Both the position numbers and the translations under genes were made by a program. From Impatiens glandulifera (Eukaryota > Streptophyta > Magnoliopsida > Ericales > Balsaminaceae), in the NCBI RefSeq assembly GCF_907164915.1, contig NC_061863.1:27633710-27697709 (forward strand): a DNA stretch of 64,000 nt, read 5' to 3'. Under the pieces are notes generated by a model, which worked only from the letters and a program-made list of their open reading frames with translations, ran no database searches and was not told the DNA's origin. Every line of letters starts with the position of its first letter. The first letter of the stretch is position 1. This document shows, one piece after another, positions 34,487 to 44,299 of the stretch.

Positions 34487-35248
34487 TTAGACATTTGATG
34501 ACTCAGCCGCTTGAGCGTTTGATGCCTCAGCCGCTTGATTTCTTCTGGCTTTGACAGCTTCCCACCGGTCGATCATCTCTTGTACTCTTTCCTTGGTGAG
34601 CACATGCCTTGGATGAAGAGTGACGAAGGGTCCGGAGTGGATGTCCAGACTTGCACAGAAACCGCTCAGCTGAGGAGCGTAGCCGGTTTTGTTGGAGAGG
34701 AGCATCTTCTTCAGGTTATTGAAGATGATCCAGGACCAGTTAACCGGTGTCCCAACCGTTACAGCTATCATCATCTCGAAAAGCCTTTGAGTGTAGTAGT
34801 AACTTTTCTCTCTGCACAAGACAGATTTTCCCAGAATCTCACAAAGAAGCTGGTACTTATGAGAAAGTTGACTTTTGGCACCCCAGGGTTTAACCGGGAT
34901 ATCTGATCCTGAGAACCGGCGACACATCTCTTCAATTGTCACTGGGGAGTATGTTAGGTCGGTTACCCCTTCGTTGGGCAGACCGCAATATACAGCGAAA
35001 TCCGTCTCGCTGAATAGAAACTTTTGACCGTAAACTTGTGCAACGATGATATCTCGGTGCACTTCCTTTCCGGTTTGGAGGAGTTCTTCGACTACGAGGT
35101 AGTCAAGGATGAATCTGTTCTCAAGGAAACTTCTTAGCCCGCTCCTTTCTATGGCTAAGAACATTTCCTTGACTTCATGATCTTCATATTGGTAGATTGA
35201 ATCAAAATCTGCCAATAGGATTTTCTTTGCTAAGGAGTTGGTGTTCAT
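34487..35248 (-). CDS. Accessory ORF A, 253 aa, shared domain only
   Basis: It starts at the ATG at 35248 (MNTNSLAKKILLADFDSI). The domain is shared with B and C: ADF near residue 13, VYGQKFLFSETDFAVYCGLP then NEG, AKSQLSHKYQLLCEILGKS, FEMMIAVTVGTPVNWS, and TGYAPQLSGF. The C terminus is Ala/Glu/Ser-rich (AAEASNAQAAESSNV). It is the first ORF after pol (726 bp beyond the pol stop) and has its own TATA box. The function is unknown. From memory it resembles abundant uncharacterised retroelement proteins of Lamiales; a profile search is needed. Confidence 0.8.
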   Translation of the reverse strand: MNTNSLAKKILLADFDSIYQYEDHEVKEMFLAIERSGLRSFLENRFILDYLVVEELLQTGKEVHRDIIVAQVYGQKFLFSETDFAVYCGLPNEGVTDLTYSPVTIEEMCRRFSGSDIPVKPWGAKSQLSHKYQLLCEILGKSVLCREKSYYYTQRLFEMMIAVTVGTPVNWSWIIFNNLKKMLLSNKTGYAPQLSGFCASLDIHSGPFVTLHPRHVLTKERVQEMIDRWEAVKARRNQAAEASNAQAAESSNV

Positions 35249-35330
35249 GTTTTTGAGAGAGAGGATTTATCTCAAGAGTGATATTTGTGAATAGTGATCT
35301 TGTGAAGTTTTGTGAAGGATTGTAGTTGGT

Positions 35331-35337
35331 TTATATA
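35331..35337 (-). promoter_or_regulatory. TATA box of accessory ORF A
   Basis: On the minus strand CCGGGCTATATAAACCAAC, 83 bp before the ATG at 35248, followed by a C/A-rich leader (TTCACAAAACTTCACAAG). Confidence 0.7.
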
Positions 35338-35973
35338 GCCCGGGATTCGGCTGGTATTAATGAGGTTTTAAGCATGCTTGATGATGTCATCAGCTACTTA
35401 ATAGACTTAACTTGTTGAAGTAACTATAGTTTAACTTGTTGAAGTAACTATAGTTTATTTCCAAGGTAAATCTAATTATTACCAAGATAGCAATGATGAA
35501 AAATATCCATTGACAAGATGTGAGTCTCCCTCTCTTGATGATGGACACATGTCGTCATCTCGATTGTGGTAGACTTGTTTTTATTAATTACAGGCTTCAT
35601 TTTTCAAAGTATGCATGAAAACTCAGTCAGTCATCCCAGGTTAACCGGAAAAGTTCATTCCATCAGACTAGAATGCATTTGTACTAAGCGGTTTTCCATG
35701 ACCGATTTTAGTAGGATATTTCCATTTGTGAAGAAAAGTTGATTAATGTCAACAGTTGTTCAACTTTGGATTTGTCTTATCCACTTCAGCCCGGTTATTT
35801 CAACCGAATAGTAAACATACATTTGATTCGAAATTATGAAGTGATCGGGCATAACCGGAGACTTCCTCCCGGTTAGCATATTTGATTTATTAATGGCCTA
35901 TTTGAATATGGTTTGAGAAGTTTTAGCTTCTCCCTGAACACATATCCCGGTTTCTTCCATGCATACATGATTA

Positions 35974-36815
35974 TTATATCAATTGATTAAGATTAGTAAG
36001 TCCCAAGATATTTCGAAAATGAGAGAACTTAGCTTCCTGTAGCGGTTTCGTGAAGATGTCCGCTACTTGTTGCTCGGTCGAGACATACTCCAGCCGGATG
36101 TGTTTCTCCTGAACGTGCTCCCGGATGAAGTGGTGTCGGATATCGATATGCTTTGTTCTTGAGTGCAACACCGGATTGTATGTAATCGCTATGGCGCTGG
36201 TGTTGTCACAGAAGATTGGAGATTCCTTGGCTTCTATTCCGAAATCCCTCAGTTGCTGTTGGATCCAGAGGAGTTGTGCACAGCAGCTTCCAGCCGCTAT
36301 GTACTCCGCCTCTACGGTTGAGGTTGCAACGGATGTTTGTTTCTTGCTGCTCCAAGTGACTAACCGGTCGCCCAGGAATTGACAGGTTCCACTTGTACTC
36401 TTTCGATCGACTTTGCATCCTGCGTAATCGGCATCTTAGTAGCTTATAAGGTTGAAGCTTGAGTCTTTTGGGTACCAAAGTCCCACTTCTTGAGTTCCCT
36501 TTTGATATTTTAGGATTCTTTTGGCCGCCGTATAATGAGACAGCTTTGGATTTGCTTGGAACCTCCCGCACACTCCAACCGCAAACATGATATCAGGTCG
36601 ACTGGCTGTTAGATATAGCAGCGATCCGATCATTCCTCGATATGCTGTAATGTCAACAGCTTGGCCGTCATCATCTTTGTCCAGCTTCACGGAAGGACTC
36701 ATTGGCGTAGCCGCTTCTGCGCATGTATCCATCCCAAACTTCTTCAGCAGTTCGGCTATGTACTTCGGTTGGCTTATGAAGATTCCGGCTTCAATCTGCT
36801 TAACCTGAAGTCCTA
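35974..36815 (-). pseudogene. Copia pol 3' part: end of RT and RNase H
   Basis: It continues the pol reading after a frameshift near 36815, where a T-run has one extra base relative to the homologous FFLGLQ stretch at 57180. It contains the RT connection (ATPMSPSVKLDKDDD; SRPDIMFAVGVCGRFQ) and RNase H (DADYAGC, DNTSAI, KHIDIRHHFIRE, ADIFTKPL), ending at 35974. One in-frame TAA after SSFNLISY (36433-36435) interrupts it. Apart from these two lesions the reading is clean, so damage is recent. Confidence 0.85.
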
Positions 36816-39238
36816 GAAAAGAAACTCAATTCTCCCATCATACTCATTTGAAATCTATCAGTCATCATTTTCGAAAATTTTTCACATAATTTTGGATCGG
36901 TTGATCCGAATATGATATCATCAACATAAATCTGAACAAGTAAAATTTGTTCATTTCTTTCAAATTTGAAAAGTGTTTTGTCTACCGAACCTATTATAAA
37001 TTTGTGATCAAATAGAAATTGTGTCAAGGAATCATACCAAGCTCTTGGAGCTTGTTTCAAACCGTAAAGGGCTTTATTCAGCCGGTAAACATGATTTACG
37101 TGTTCTGGATTTTTAAAACCTGGAGGTTGGTTAACATACACCTCTTCATTTACTTTACCGTTTAGAAAAGCGCTCTTAACATCCATTTGATAAACTTTAA
37201 AGTTTTTGAAAGCTGCATATGCTAAAAATATTCTAATGGCCTCAAGTCTAGCTACAGGGGTAAATGATTCTTCAAAATCAACGCCTTCTTCCTGTTTATA
37301 GCCTTGAGCCACTAGCCGGGCTTTGTTCCTCGTAACTAAACCGTCTTCATTGAGTTTATTTCTGAATACCCATCGTGTTCCTATAACCGGTTTGTTTTTC
37401 GGTCTAGGGACTAGGTACCTGACTTTATTTCTCTCAAACTCGTTTAATTCCTCTTGCATTGCCAAGATCCAATCTGGATCTGACAACGCTTCATCCACCT
37501 TTTTCGGCTCAATTTGTGATATGAAAGCAGAGTTTCCATAGTGATCCAAATTTTGTTGTCTAGTTCGGACGGGTGAGGATATGTTACTTATTACAAGTTC
37601 AAGAGGATGATTTTTGTTCCTTCTGAGGTTAATCCGAGACGTGTCTACCAAGCTTTCGGTTGGCTGATCAAGGTTAGACTGATCGGTAGGCTGAACAGAT
37701 TCAGACCGACTGATTTCTTCAGTAGAAACTGAAGCGTCAACTTTCTGCGGTAAAGCAGCTTGATCAGGCTGAATTTCAGCATCAACCGCTTGGTCCTTGA
37801 CAAAGCGTCTAAAAACTGGAACCTCGTCTTCATCATCAGAATACATATTGAAATTTTCCATTCTGTTGTGAAGGTCGAAGGGCAATGCAGTGTTTCGTTC
37901 AACCGATTCATCGAAAACAACGTGTGCGGTTTCTTCAACTGTTAAGGTCCTAGTATTGTATACTCTGTAGGCTTTACTCACAGCTGAATATCCCAACATT
38001 ATTCCCTCATCGGATTTAGCATCAAAAGCGGTCAAGTAATTCTTGCCGTTATTGTGAATAAAACATTTACTACCAAAAATTCGAAAATACCGTACACTTG
38101 GAACTTGATCAAAGTAAATTTCAAAAGGAGTTTTAGAAAACCGTTTAGTTACTAAAGATCGATTTTGTGTATAACAAGCGGTGTTGATAGCTTCAGCCCA
38201 AAATTTCTGAGCGATACCCGAATCGGTTATTATTGACCTTGCGGCTTCCTTGAGAGTTCGGTTTCTTCTCTCAGCCAGGCCATTTTGTTGAGGAGTTCTG
38301 GAACTATACAACTCGTGCCTAATACCGGAATCATCAAGAAAAGTTGTTAAATTACTGTTTATAAACTCAGTTCCTCTATCACTTCTGATTTTATTCACTC
38401 GGATAGATTTTTCATTTTGTATTCTCAAAATCAGTTTAATCAGGTTTGGAGTTGCTTGATTCTTAGAAGCTAGAAAAGTAACCCAAGTAAATTTAGAGTA
38501 ATCATCAATAACTACCATGGTGTAATGCATGCCTCCTAAACTAGTTACTTTAACCGGTCCAAACAGATCCATATGCAAGAGTTCCAAACATCTTTCAGAT
38601 TGATAATTTCCTTTATTTTTGAAAGATGATTTCACTTGTTTCCCCATTTGACATGCAGCACATACTTTATCTTTTGAAAACTTAACGTTTGGAAAACCGT
38701 GAACTAGTTCTTTGGAACAGATAAAGTTAATCGTTTTGAAATTCAAGTGGTTCAACCGTTTATGCCAAAGCAAGTTTGGATCATTTCCGGCTATCATACA
38801 CACAGGTTTTTCGAAATCAGTTTTCCAATCAACTTTGTAAATGTTTCCTATCCGGTTACCGGTTAGAAGAATATCGTTGTTTTGGTTTTTAACTAAACAT
38901 GAGTTTTTATGAAATTCGACTTTGTAGCCCACATCACACATTTGGCTTATGCTTAATAGGTTAAAGCTTAGTTTTTCTACCAATAATACATTACTTATGG
39001 ATAATTCACCATGGACAATCTTAACATTGCCCACGGTTTTACCTTTTGAGTTATCCCCATATGAGATGACTGCTCCGGTTTCGTATTTGATGTCTGTTAG
39101 TAGCTCCTTGTTTCCGGTCATATGACTTGAGCATCCGCTGTCTAAGTACCATTCCGAATTCTTTAGCCGGTTGCTTCTCCTAACCTGTAACAAACAATTA
39201 TTTACACCTTTTTGGTACCCACATTCAGTTGGGTCCAT
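36800..39238 (-). CDS. pol: Copia pol: protease, integrase, reverse transcriptase (812 aa, frame-broken end)
   Basis: Polyprotein for processing, integration and reverse transcription. Protease: [13 protein letters not shown] at about residues 30-42, with the DSG active site. Integrase: zinc region with [17 protein letters not shown] (about 160-205), then the core with [18 protein letters not shown] and [16 protein letters not shown]. Reverse transcriptase: [35 protein letters not shown] and the catalytic [10 protein letters not shown] near 766. The frame ends early at FFSRTSG through the frameshift. The ATG at 39238 overlaps the gag stop by 14 bp in another frame, and the normal Copia reading WVPK lies just after the gag stop. 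How pol is expressed is therefore unclear. Confidence 0.9.
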   Translation of the reverse strand: MDPTECGYQKGVNNCLLQVRRSNRLKNSEWYLDSGCSSHMTGNKELLTDIKYETGAVISYGDNSKGKTVGNVKIVHGELSISNVLLVEKLSFNLLSISQMCDVGYKVEFHKNSCLVKNQNNDILLTGNRIGNIYKVDWKTDFEKPVCMIAGNDPNLLWHKRLNHLNFKTINFICSKELVHGFPNVKFSKDKVCAACQMGKQVKSSFKNKGNYQSERCLELLHMDLFGPVKVTSLGGMHYTMVVIDDYSKFTWVTFLASKNQATPNLIKLILRIQNEKSIRVNKIRSDRGTEFINSNLTTFLDDSGIRHELYSSRTPQQNGLAERRNRTLKEAARSIITDSGIAQKFWAEAINTACYTQNRSLVTKRFSKTPFEIYFDQVPSVRYFRIFGSKCFIHNNGKNYLTAFDAKSDEGIMLGYSAVSKAYRVYNTRTLTVEETAHVVFDESVERNTALPFDLHNRMENFNMYSDDEDEVPVFRRFVKDQAVDAEIQPDQAALPQKVDASVSTEEISRSESVQPTDQSNLDQPTESLVDTSRINLRRNKNHPLELVISNISSPVRTRQQNLDHYGNSAFISQIEPKKVDEALSDPDWILAMQEELNEFERNKVRYLVPRPKNKPVIGTRWVFRNKLNEDGLVTRNKARLVAQGYKQEEGVDFEESFTPVARLEAIRIFLAYAAFKNFKVYQMDVKSAFLNGKVNEEVYVNQPPGFKNPEHVNHVYRLNKALYGLKQAPRAWYDSLTQFLFDHKFIIGSVDKTLFKFERNEQILLVQIYVDDIIFGSTDPKLCEKFSKMMTDRFQMSMMGELSFFSRTSG

Positions 39239-41063
39239 GGTTGATTAGTCCCTTTCGGATCCAGACTTGAATGAGTCGGATCACTTTCCCGGTTATTGTT
39301 TTGATAATGTTTGGCTTAACTTCTTGGCTGTTGCTCAAGAATGTCTTGTGTGGTGATGGACTTCTTTGATGTCGGGTTTTATTAGGTTTACTTGGTTTCC
39401 GGTTGACTTTCCTTCTCTCAGGATGAAGCCATTTTTCAGATTTGTTAGGACTTACATACTTAAGCGTTTCTTCCGGTTTTAGGTCATTTTTGGTTTGTGA
39501 ACTCTTGACAAACTTTATAAATGGAAGATTATTTTTTGTGAGTTTCATCCCGTTAAGTTGTTTTGTTTCATTTTGTTTATTTGGTTCATAACCGATACCA
39601 TACCTACACTTCGAGTATCTTTTGTAGTTACACATTTGTTTCACTGCTTGACGTGATCTCTCCCACGCAGCCGTGACGTACATTGCTCGTTCATCGGTTT
39701 CGGTTATCGGTTGAACTGTCTTCTCATTATCGGAGAATAGTTCATCCGGTTCATACATTTCGTTTTCACATGTGTTATCATATACATTATTTGTTTGTTC
39801 GGTTTTAGTTTCTACTGGAGTTGGTATGTAAGCATATATGTTTCTGAACTCAGCAACCATTTGGTTGAGTGCAGAAACTAGATCTTCTTTGGTAAACTCA
39901 TCAGAAGAAAAATCGAATACCTCTTCGTCGTTTGCCATCCTCATTATCGGAGTATGCCCACTCGCTTCCTCCATCAGATGCAATGAGCGCCTTTTGAATC
40001 TCCTTTCCTTCATCAGCATGTTGATCATCGTTTCTTCGGTAGTCGTTTCGTTGGTTGTTGTTGTTTCCCCGATAGTTGTTCCCTTGGTAGTTGTTTCCCT
40101 GATACCGGTTGCCTTGATAGTTATTCCCTTGATAATTATTTCCTTGATAGTTTCCTTCCGGTTTTCTATCGTCTCTTCTTGGTTTCTACACTCTGACCTG
40201 AAATGTCCAAAACCATCACAGTTATAACATCTCTTGTTTGATTTATCTACATAATTATAATTAAAATCATTATTAGATGGTGGTTGGCTCTTCTTCATGA
40301 ATTTCCCGAATTTCTGAGCTAGCATTGCCATCACATCTTCGGTAATTTGATCGGTGTTTTTGACTGGAGCCGGTGCGGTTGATACTTGGACCGCCGGTTC
40401 CACCGATGTGACCAAAGCTCTAGTTGCGGTTGATGTGGATGCTTCATCTTCGATCTGAGACTTGATCTCGAACTCGTAGGCTTTCAAGTCCTCGAACACA
40501 TCAGGCAACTTCATCTGCCCAAGGGTGTTTGACTCCCTCATCACCATGGTCTTGATATCCCACGTGCTTGGCAAAGATCTTAGGGCTTTGATGATCACTT
40601 CTCGGTTGTCATATTTCTTTCCGAGTGTTTGAAGCTCGTTGACTACACTGGTGAACCGGTTGCTGAATTCCTTAATGTTTTCCCCCGGTTTCATCCGTAT
40701 ATTTTCATATTTTTGTGTAGCCACCAAGATTTTGTTCTCCTTGGTTCTTTCGTTTCCCTCGTGGATCTGAATAATCGTTTCCCAGGCTTCCTTTGCATTT
40801 TCACACTCTGATATTTTGTTCAAAGTGTTATTATCTATAGCCTTATAGATATGCCTCATGCAATGGTTGTCCAGGTTACTCCGTCTTCGATCTTCACTCG
40901 TCCATTGGTTTTCCTCCTTGTTGATCTTGATCGGTCCCTCTTTCAGAACTCGGCTCATCTCATCATCTAACGTAATCAGATGTAGATACATCTGTTTCTT
41001 CCAACTGCTAAACGCTTCGCTGTTTAGCATTGGCGGCTTGTCGCTGTGGGTCATGCTTCCCAT
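39225..41063 (-). CDS. gag: Copia gag, 612 aa, with a middle segment read out of frame
   Basis: The ATG at 41063 lies 32 bp after the PBS. Residues 1 to about 215 are the plant Copia gag core ([52 protein letters not shown]). A zinc knuckle [14 protein letters not shown] (CX2CX4HX4C) lies near 275-290. From about 40180 to 39940 the printed frame is rich in Thr/Ile/Glu, but another frame gives QGNNYQGN repeats and [19 protein letters not shown], the usual Copia gag sequence. Two compensating indels therefore keep the frame open while scrambling this part. It ends at GPN-stop (TGA, 39225-39227). Confidence 0.85.
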   Translation of the reverse strand: MGSMTHSDKPPMLNSEAFSSWKKQMYLHLITLDDEMSRVLKEGPIKINKEENQWTSEDRRRSNLDNHCMRHIYKAIDNNTLNKISECENAKEAWETIIQIHEGNERTKENKILVATQKYENIRMKPGENIKEFSNRFTSVVNELQTLGKKYDNREVIIKALRSLPSTWDIKTMVMRESNTLGQMKLPDVFEDLKAYEFEIKSQIEDEASTSTATRALVTSVEPAVQVSTAPAPVKNTDQITEDVMAMLAQKFGKFMKKSQPPSNNDFNYNYVDKSNKRCYNCDGFGHFRSECRNQEETIENRKETIKEIIIKGITIKATGIRETTTKGTTIGETTTTNETTTEETMINMLMKERRFKRRSLHLMEEASGHTPIMRMANDEEVFDFSSDEFTKEDLVSALNQMVAEFRNIYAYIPTPVETKTEQTNNVYDNTCENEMYEPDELFSDNEKTVQPITETDERAMYVTAAWERSRQAVKQMCNYKRYSKCRYGIGYEPNKQNETKQLNGMKLTKNNLPFIKFVKSSQTKNDLKPEETLKYVSPNKSEKWLHPERRKVNRKPSKPNKTRHQRSPSPHKTFLSNSQEVKPNIIKTITGKVIRLIQVWIRKGLINHGPN

Positions 41064-41094
41064 CTTCTTTGGTTGCTTGAGTGCTAAAAACCTC

Positions 41095-41106
41095 GCTCTG
41101 ATACCA
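41095..41106 (-). other. Primer binding site, tRNA-iMet
   Basis: TGGTATCAGAGC on the minus strand, two bases after the 5' LTR end. It is the perfect 12-base complement expected for initiator Met tRNA, as in most plant Copia elements. Confidence 0.95.
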
Positions 41107-41108
41107 CT

Positions 41109-42435
41109 TGTTAGGATCGGGGACGCCCTTGGAGGACCGGGGTGTTTCCGGTTTCAGGAAGGGTGGCCGCTTACACAACACAACACACAATTTGGTGATA
41201 GTCCGGTTAGAGACTAAAACCGTTCTCAACACTACACAAGCTGTCACAGACTCTTGAACCGGGTTCAAGGGCGAAAATGTCTGTTTCAGGTTGAAGCAAC
41301 GTATGCGACTTTAGATGATGTTTTAGGAGGAGTCGGTTTTATGGATATGAGTGACCGGTTTTAGGAGTATGATTAGTTTGAGGTTAGGCTAAGTAATAAA
41401 AGCAAAGGAAAGAACACGAGACAAGGATTTGTTTATGGATGTTCGGAGCAAACCCTCCTACGTCACCCCTTCTTCTCAGGTTATGAGAAGGATCTCCACT
41501 AACTCTTTAGAGTTACAATAACACTTCCGGTCGAGCCCAACTTCGCTACTCTCCGGTTACACCAAACTCACACTTTGATGTAATACAACAACTCAAAACA
41601 ACACAATACAGAAAGCTTCCGGTTTTAGACACACCGGTCTTGGAATATAACAATTTATCTCTCTAGAACTTAATGCTTTTCGTAATTCGTGACTTTTCAA
41701 CTGTGTTCGTAACTTGCATTAAATGAAGATGTTTGATCTTCCTTTTATAGCTGAAAATAGCCAACGGTTACTTTCTTCTCTCTCTTCTCGATTGGTTGAT
41801 CGTTATCACGCCGGTGTAGAAAAGGTTGCTTGCACGCTTCACCTTCCTCAACACCTGGCATTCATGCAGGCAGCTCTAAGCAAAAGATGACGTAGCCGGT
41901 TTTCAGATTTGGACACGTGTTGGGCATGCACCTCCGGTTGTCAATTTCAGATCAATAAAGCATCATTGCTTTCCTCGCATGCTTCCGATCGGATCTGATC
42001 TTCTTTTATTCTTTCAAGACACGTTTCTTCCGTCATGGTACGTCACTCTTGAAGTTTGAATCTTCTGACTTTTGTTCTGAACCATCCGGTTTTTGTATCT
42101 TGTGTAATATGATCCGGTTAGAATGAAGGTTTCTGTCTTGGCTAACCGGTCGCTTGAGAAAGTGAAAACCGGTTTCTCTGATCTTTAACTTGATCACTTG
42201 AAACTGGTTTCTTTGAAGTATAGTAGCAACCGGTTTTGATACGCCAACCGGTTCATACGGTTTTGATCTGTACCTGCACATGAAGGTTAACTTCTGTTTA
42301 GTTCGTCTGGCCGGTTCCAAAAATTAACTTACTTAATTTTTCTATCAATTTCTCCCTTTTTGATTATTTAGAATAAATATTCAAAAATTGTAATGTGTGG
42401 CCGGTTCAAAATTAATCTACTTAATTTTTCTATCA
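41109..42435 (-). repeat. 5' LTR of the 14.2-kb element
   Basis: 1327 bp, the partner of 28197-29524. A TATA box on the minus strand lies at 41743-41749 with AACGG about 14 bp upstream (41763). The conserved leader blocks are at 41430-41497 and 41253-41269. It is followed on the minus strand by AG and the PBS. Confidence 0.95.
41743..41749 (-). promoter_or_regulatory. TATA box of the 5' LTR (14.2-kb element)
   Basis: CAGCTATAAAAGGAAG on the minus strand, preceded by ACCGTTGGCT (AACGG on the + strand at 41763). Equivalent in the 3' LTR at 28831-28837. Confidence 0.75.
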
Positions 42436-42440
42436 GTCTC
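42436..42440. other. Target-site duplication GTCTC (right copy)
   Basis: GTCTC directly after the terminal TATCA; the old LTR resumes with TGTAAAATATTG-like sequence, as in the left arm. Confidence 0.95.
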
Positions 42441-43084
42441 TGTAAAAATATTGATTTGTAATAAAAATCGGAAGCTCACAAACTACCGGACACACCTTTA
42501 TAAAATACTGACGAGGATATAAAACTGAAGGCGTTTATATAAAAACCGATTTGGATAAACTACCGGATGCATCTTGATAGAATGCCGAAGTCATGTAAAA
42601 ACTAAAGACGCGTCTATATAAAATTGATCTCATATAATACCGGACGCGCTCCAATATAAAACCAAATTTATAAAATCCCGGACGCGCTCTAATATAAAAC
42701 CGATGTTATACAATACTGGACGCGCTCTAATATAAAATTGAATTTATAAAATACCGGATGCACTCCAATATAAAATCGAAGTTATAAAATATCGGACGCG
42801 CTCTAAAAAAACCGAAGTTATAAACTACTGGATGCGCTCCAATATAAAATCGAAGTTATAAACTACCAGACGCGCTGCAATATAAAACCGATCTCATATA
42901 AAACCGAAGTGGAGATAAAACTGGAAGCACCTCTTTGCAGAAACCGAAGTTTGATCAAATGCCGAATTTGATCAACTACCGGACAACTTTCCTTTACGGT
43001 TTTCTTCAATCTGCACAAAATTAATTTAACACAGCTCAGTTTTTATTTATGCACTATAATTGATTAAATACTTTAACTTAATAG
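42441..43084 (-). mobile_element. Old Copia LTR, right arm, U3 part
   Basis: Continuation of the interrupted LTR beyond the second GTCTC (42436-42440). It holds most of the U3 tandem array and ends at a PPT (TTTCTCCCTTTTTG on the + strand, 43085-43098). Joined across the insertion, it equals the left-arm LTR. Confidence 0.75.
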
Positions 43085-43594
43085 TTTCTCCCTTTTTGAT
43101 TATTTAAACTAAATATTCAAAACCTGGTAATTTTATAACTATTGACTAATTATCTTAAGTTAATTGTCTATTTTAATTTAACACTCTGTTTTTCCCAATA
43201 AAGTTTCCAACCACCACAAACATCCAATCTTTAATACATTTATCCTCTAATCTAAAATGCAGTTTGAATTCAAAAGGAGAGTTAAGTATCTCTACCTTTG
43301 TTTGGATATCCCCCAAGTAGAGTTTTTCTTTATAGGCATGGTATTCAGATTTCTTTTATGCTTTATTCTTCCACAACTCATTGACTTTCTATGTTGAATT
43401 AATTATTGTAGTGTAGGTCTTGAATTTGGGATCATTCATCAGCTCCTTTATTGCATCAACTGACCATTTAACTATCTCCTCATATTCTACTTTCTTCAGC
43501 AAATTATAGTCTTAGAGATAGTATATATTGAGTTGGACTATTATTTGTTGAGCTTTCTTTTTACTGATTGTAATTTCTCTCTTCTTAGCATGCA

Positions 43595-43870
43595 TCAAAA
43601 GTTTGGTAATCTAGTTCTTAAGACCAAACAGATTGGCTTTTTCATTATAACAAACATCCATACTCCCTCTTTATTGCCATATTTTCCTGCATTCTTTTCT
43701 ACTGAAATATTTGCAATATCTATAGATTTAACATTTCTTTCCTCCTTCTTTTCTTGGACAACTTCATCAACTATCCTCTTAATCTCCTTTCCTGCAATAT
43801 TCTTAATTTCTTCCAGAATAAACTCCCTTACTTCTTTATATTTATTACTTTTGTTCTTCCCCTTCCCCAT
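43595..43870 (-). pseudogene. Right-arm copy of the Lys/Glu-rich decayed ORF
   Basis: Mirror of 5149-5424, 91 codons, differing at about five positions (for example KGK for KEK, EEIK for EDIK, MFV for MLV). It lies next to the PPT at 43085-43098. Unknown function; most likely a retrotransposon remnant. Confidence 0.4.
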
Positions 43871-43999
43871 GATGACAGAAATATAGTAATAGAATAAGTA
43901 ATTACAAAAACCCTAAGAGATGATCACGGATAAACTACAATCAAGGAAAAATTCCAGCGACACTAACAAATGCATAAGAAACCCTAGATTAGAAACACT

Positions 44000-44270
44000 T
44001 AATGGATGACTTACGGCGCAAGTCTATATCGTGTCGCTAGTGCCGATTGTGTTGTGTCACTTGTACCTATCGTGTTGCCTATGCTAATTGTGCCATGTCG
44101 CATGTGCCGATCGCGCTTCCTTTAATCATTGTTGATTCCGACATTGATTTGATGACTTACCGTGCAAAACAAAATCGTGTCGCCTGTGTCGATCGTGTCT
44201 TTTCACTTGTGCCTATTGTGTCAATCGTGTCGATCATACCATGTGGCTTGTGTCGACATTGATTTGTTGC
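44000..44270. repeat. Right-arm copy of the GCGACACGAT minisatellite
   Basis: Reverse complement of 4757-5020. The antisense 71-codon frame is identical in both arms, so this part is well conserved between them. Confidence 0.6.
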
Positions 44271-44299
44271 ATAATATTCTTGTTGTCCATCATTAGAAT

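Larger units (their letters stand above)
28197..42435 (-). mobile_element. 14.2-kb SIRE/Maximus-type Copia element with three accessory ORFs
   Basis: A complete insertion of 14239 bp with 5-bp TSD GTCTC and TG..CA termini. On the minus strand: 5' LTR (42435-41109), iMet PBS (41106-41095), gag (41063-39225), pol (39238-35974), three promoter-bearing accessory ORFs (35248-34487, 34054-33293, 32777-30258 plus tail), a four-fold PPT repeat, and 3' LTR (29524-28197). RT and RNase H motifs ([24 protein letters not shown]) place it in the SIRE/Maximus branch. That branch often carries an env-like ORF after pol. By eye the LTRs differ at about 17 sites and one indel in 1.33 kb (near 1.3%), so it is young. 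Pol is broken by one frameshift and one stop. Confidence 0.95.

Noticed and set aside
34535..34906. 123-codon plus-strand frame over accessory ORF A
   Set aside because: Shadow of ORF A on the other strand; the promoter and domain similarity support the minus strand.
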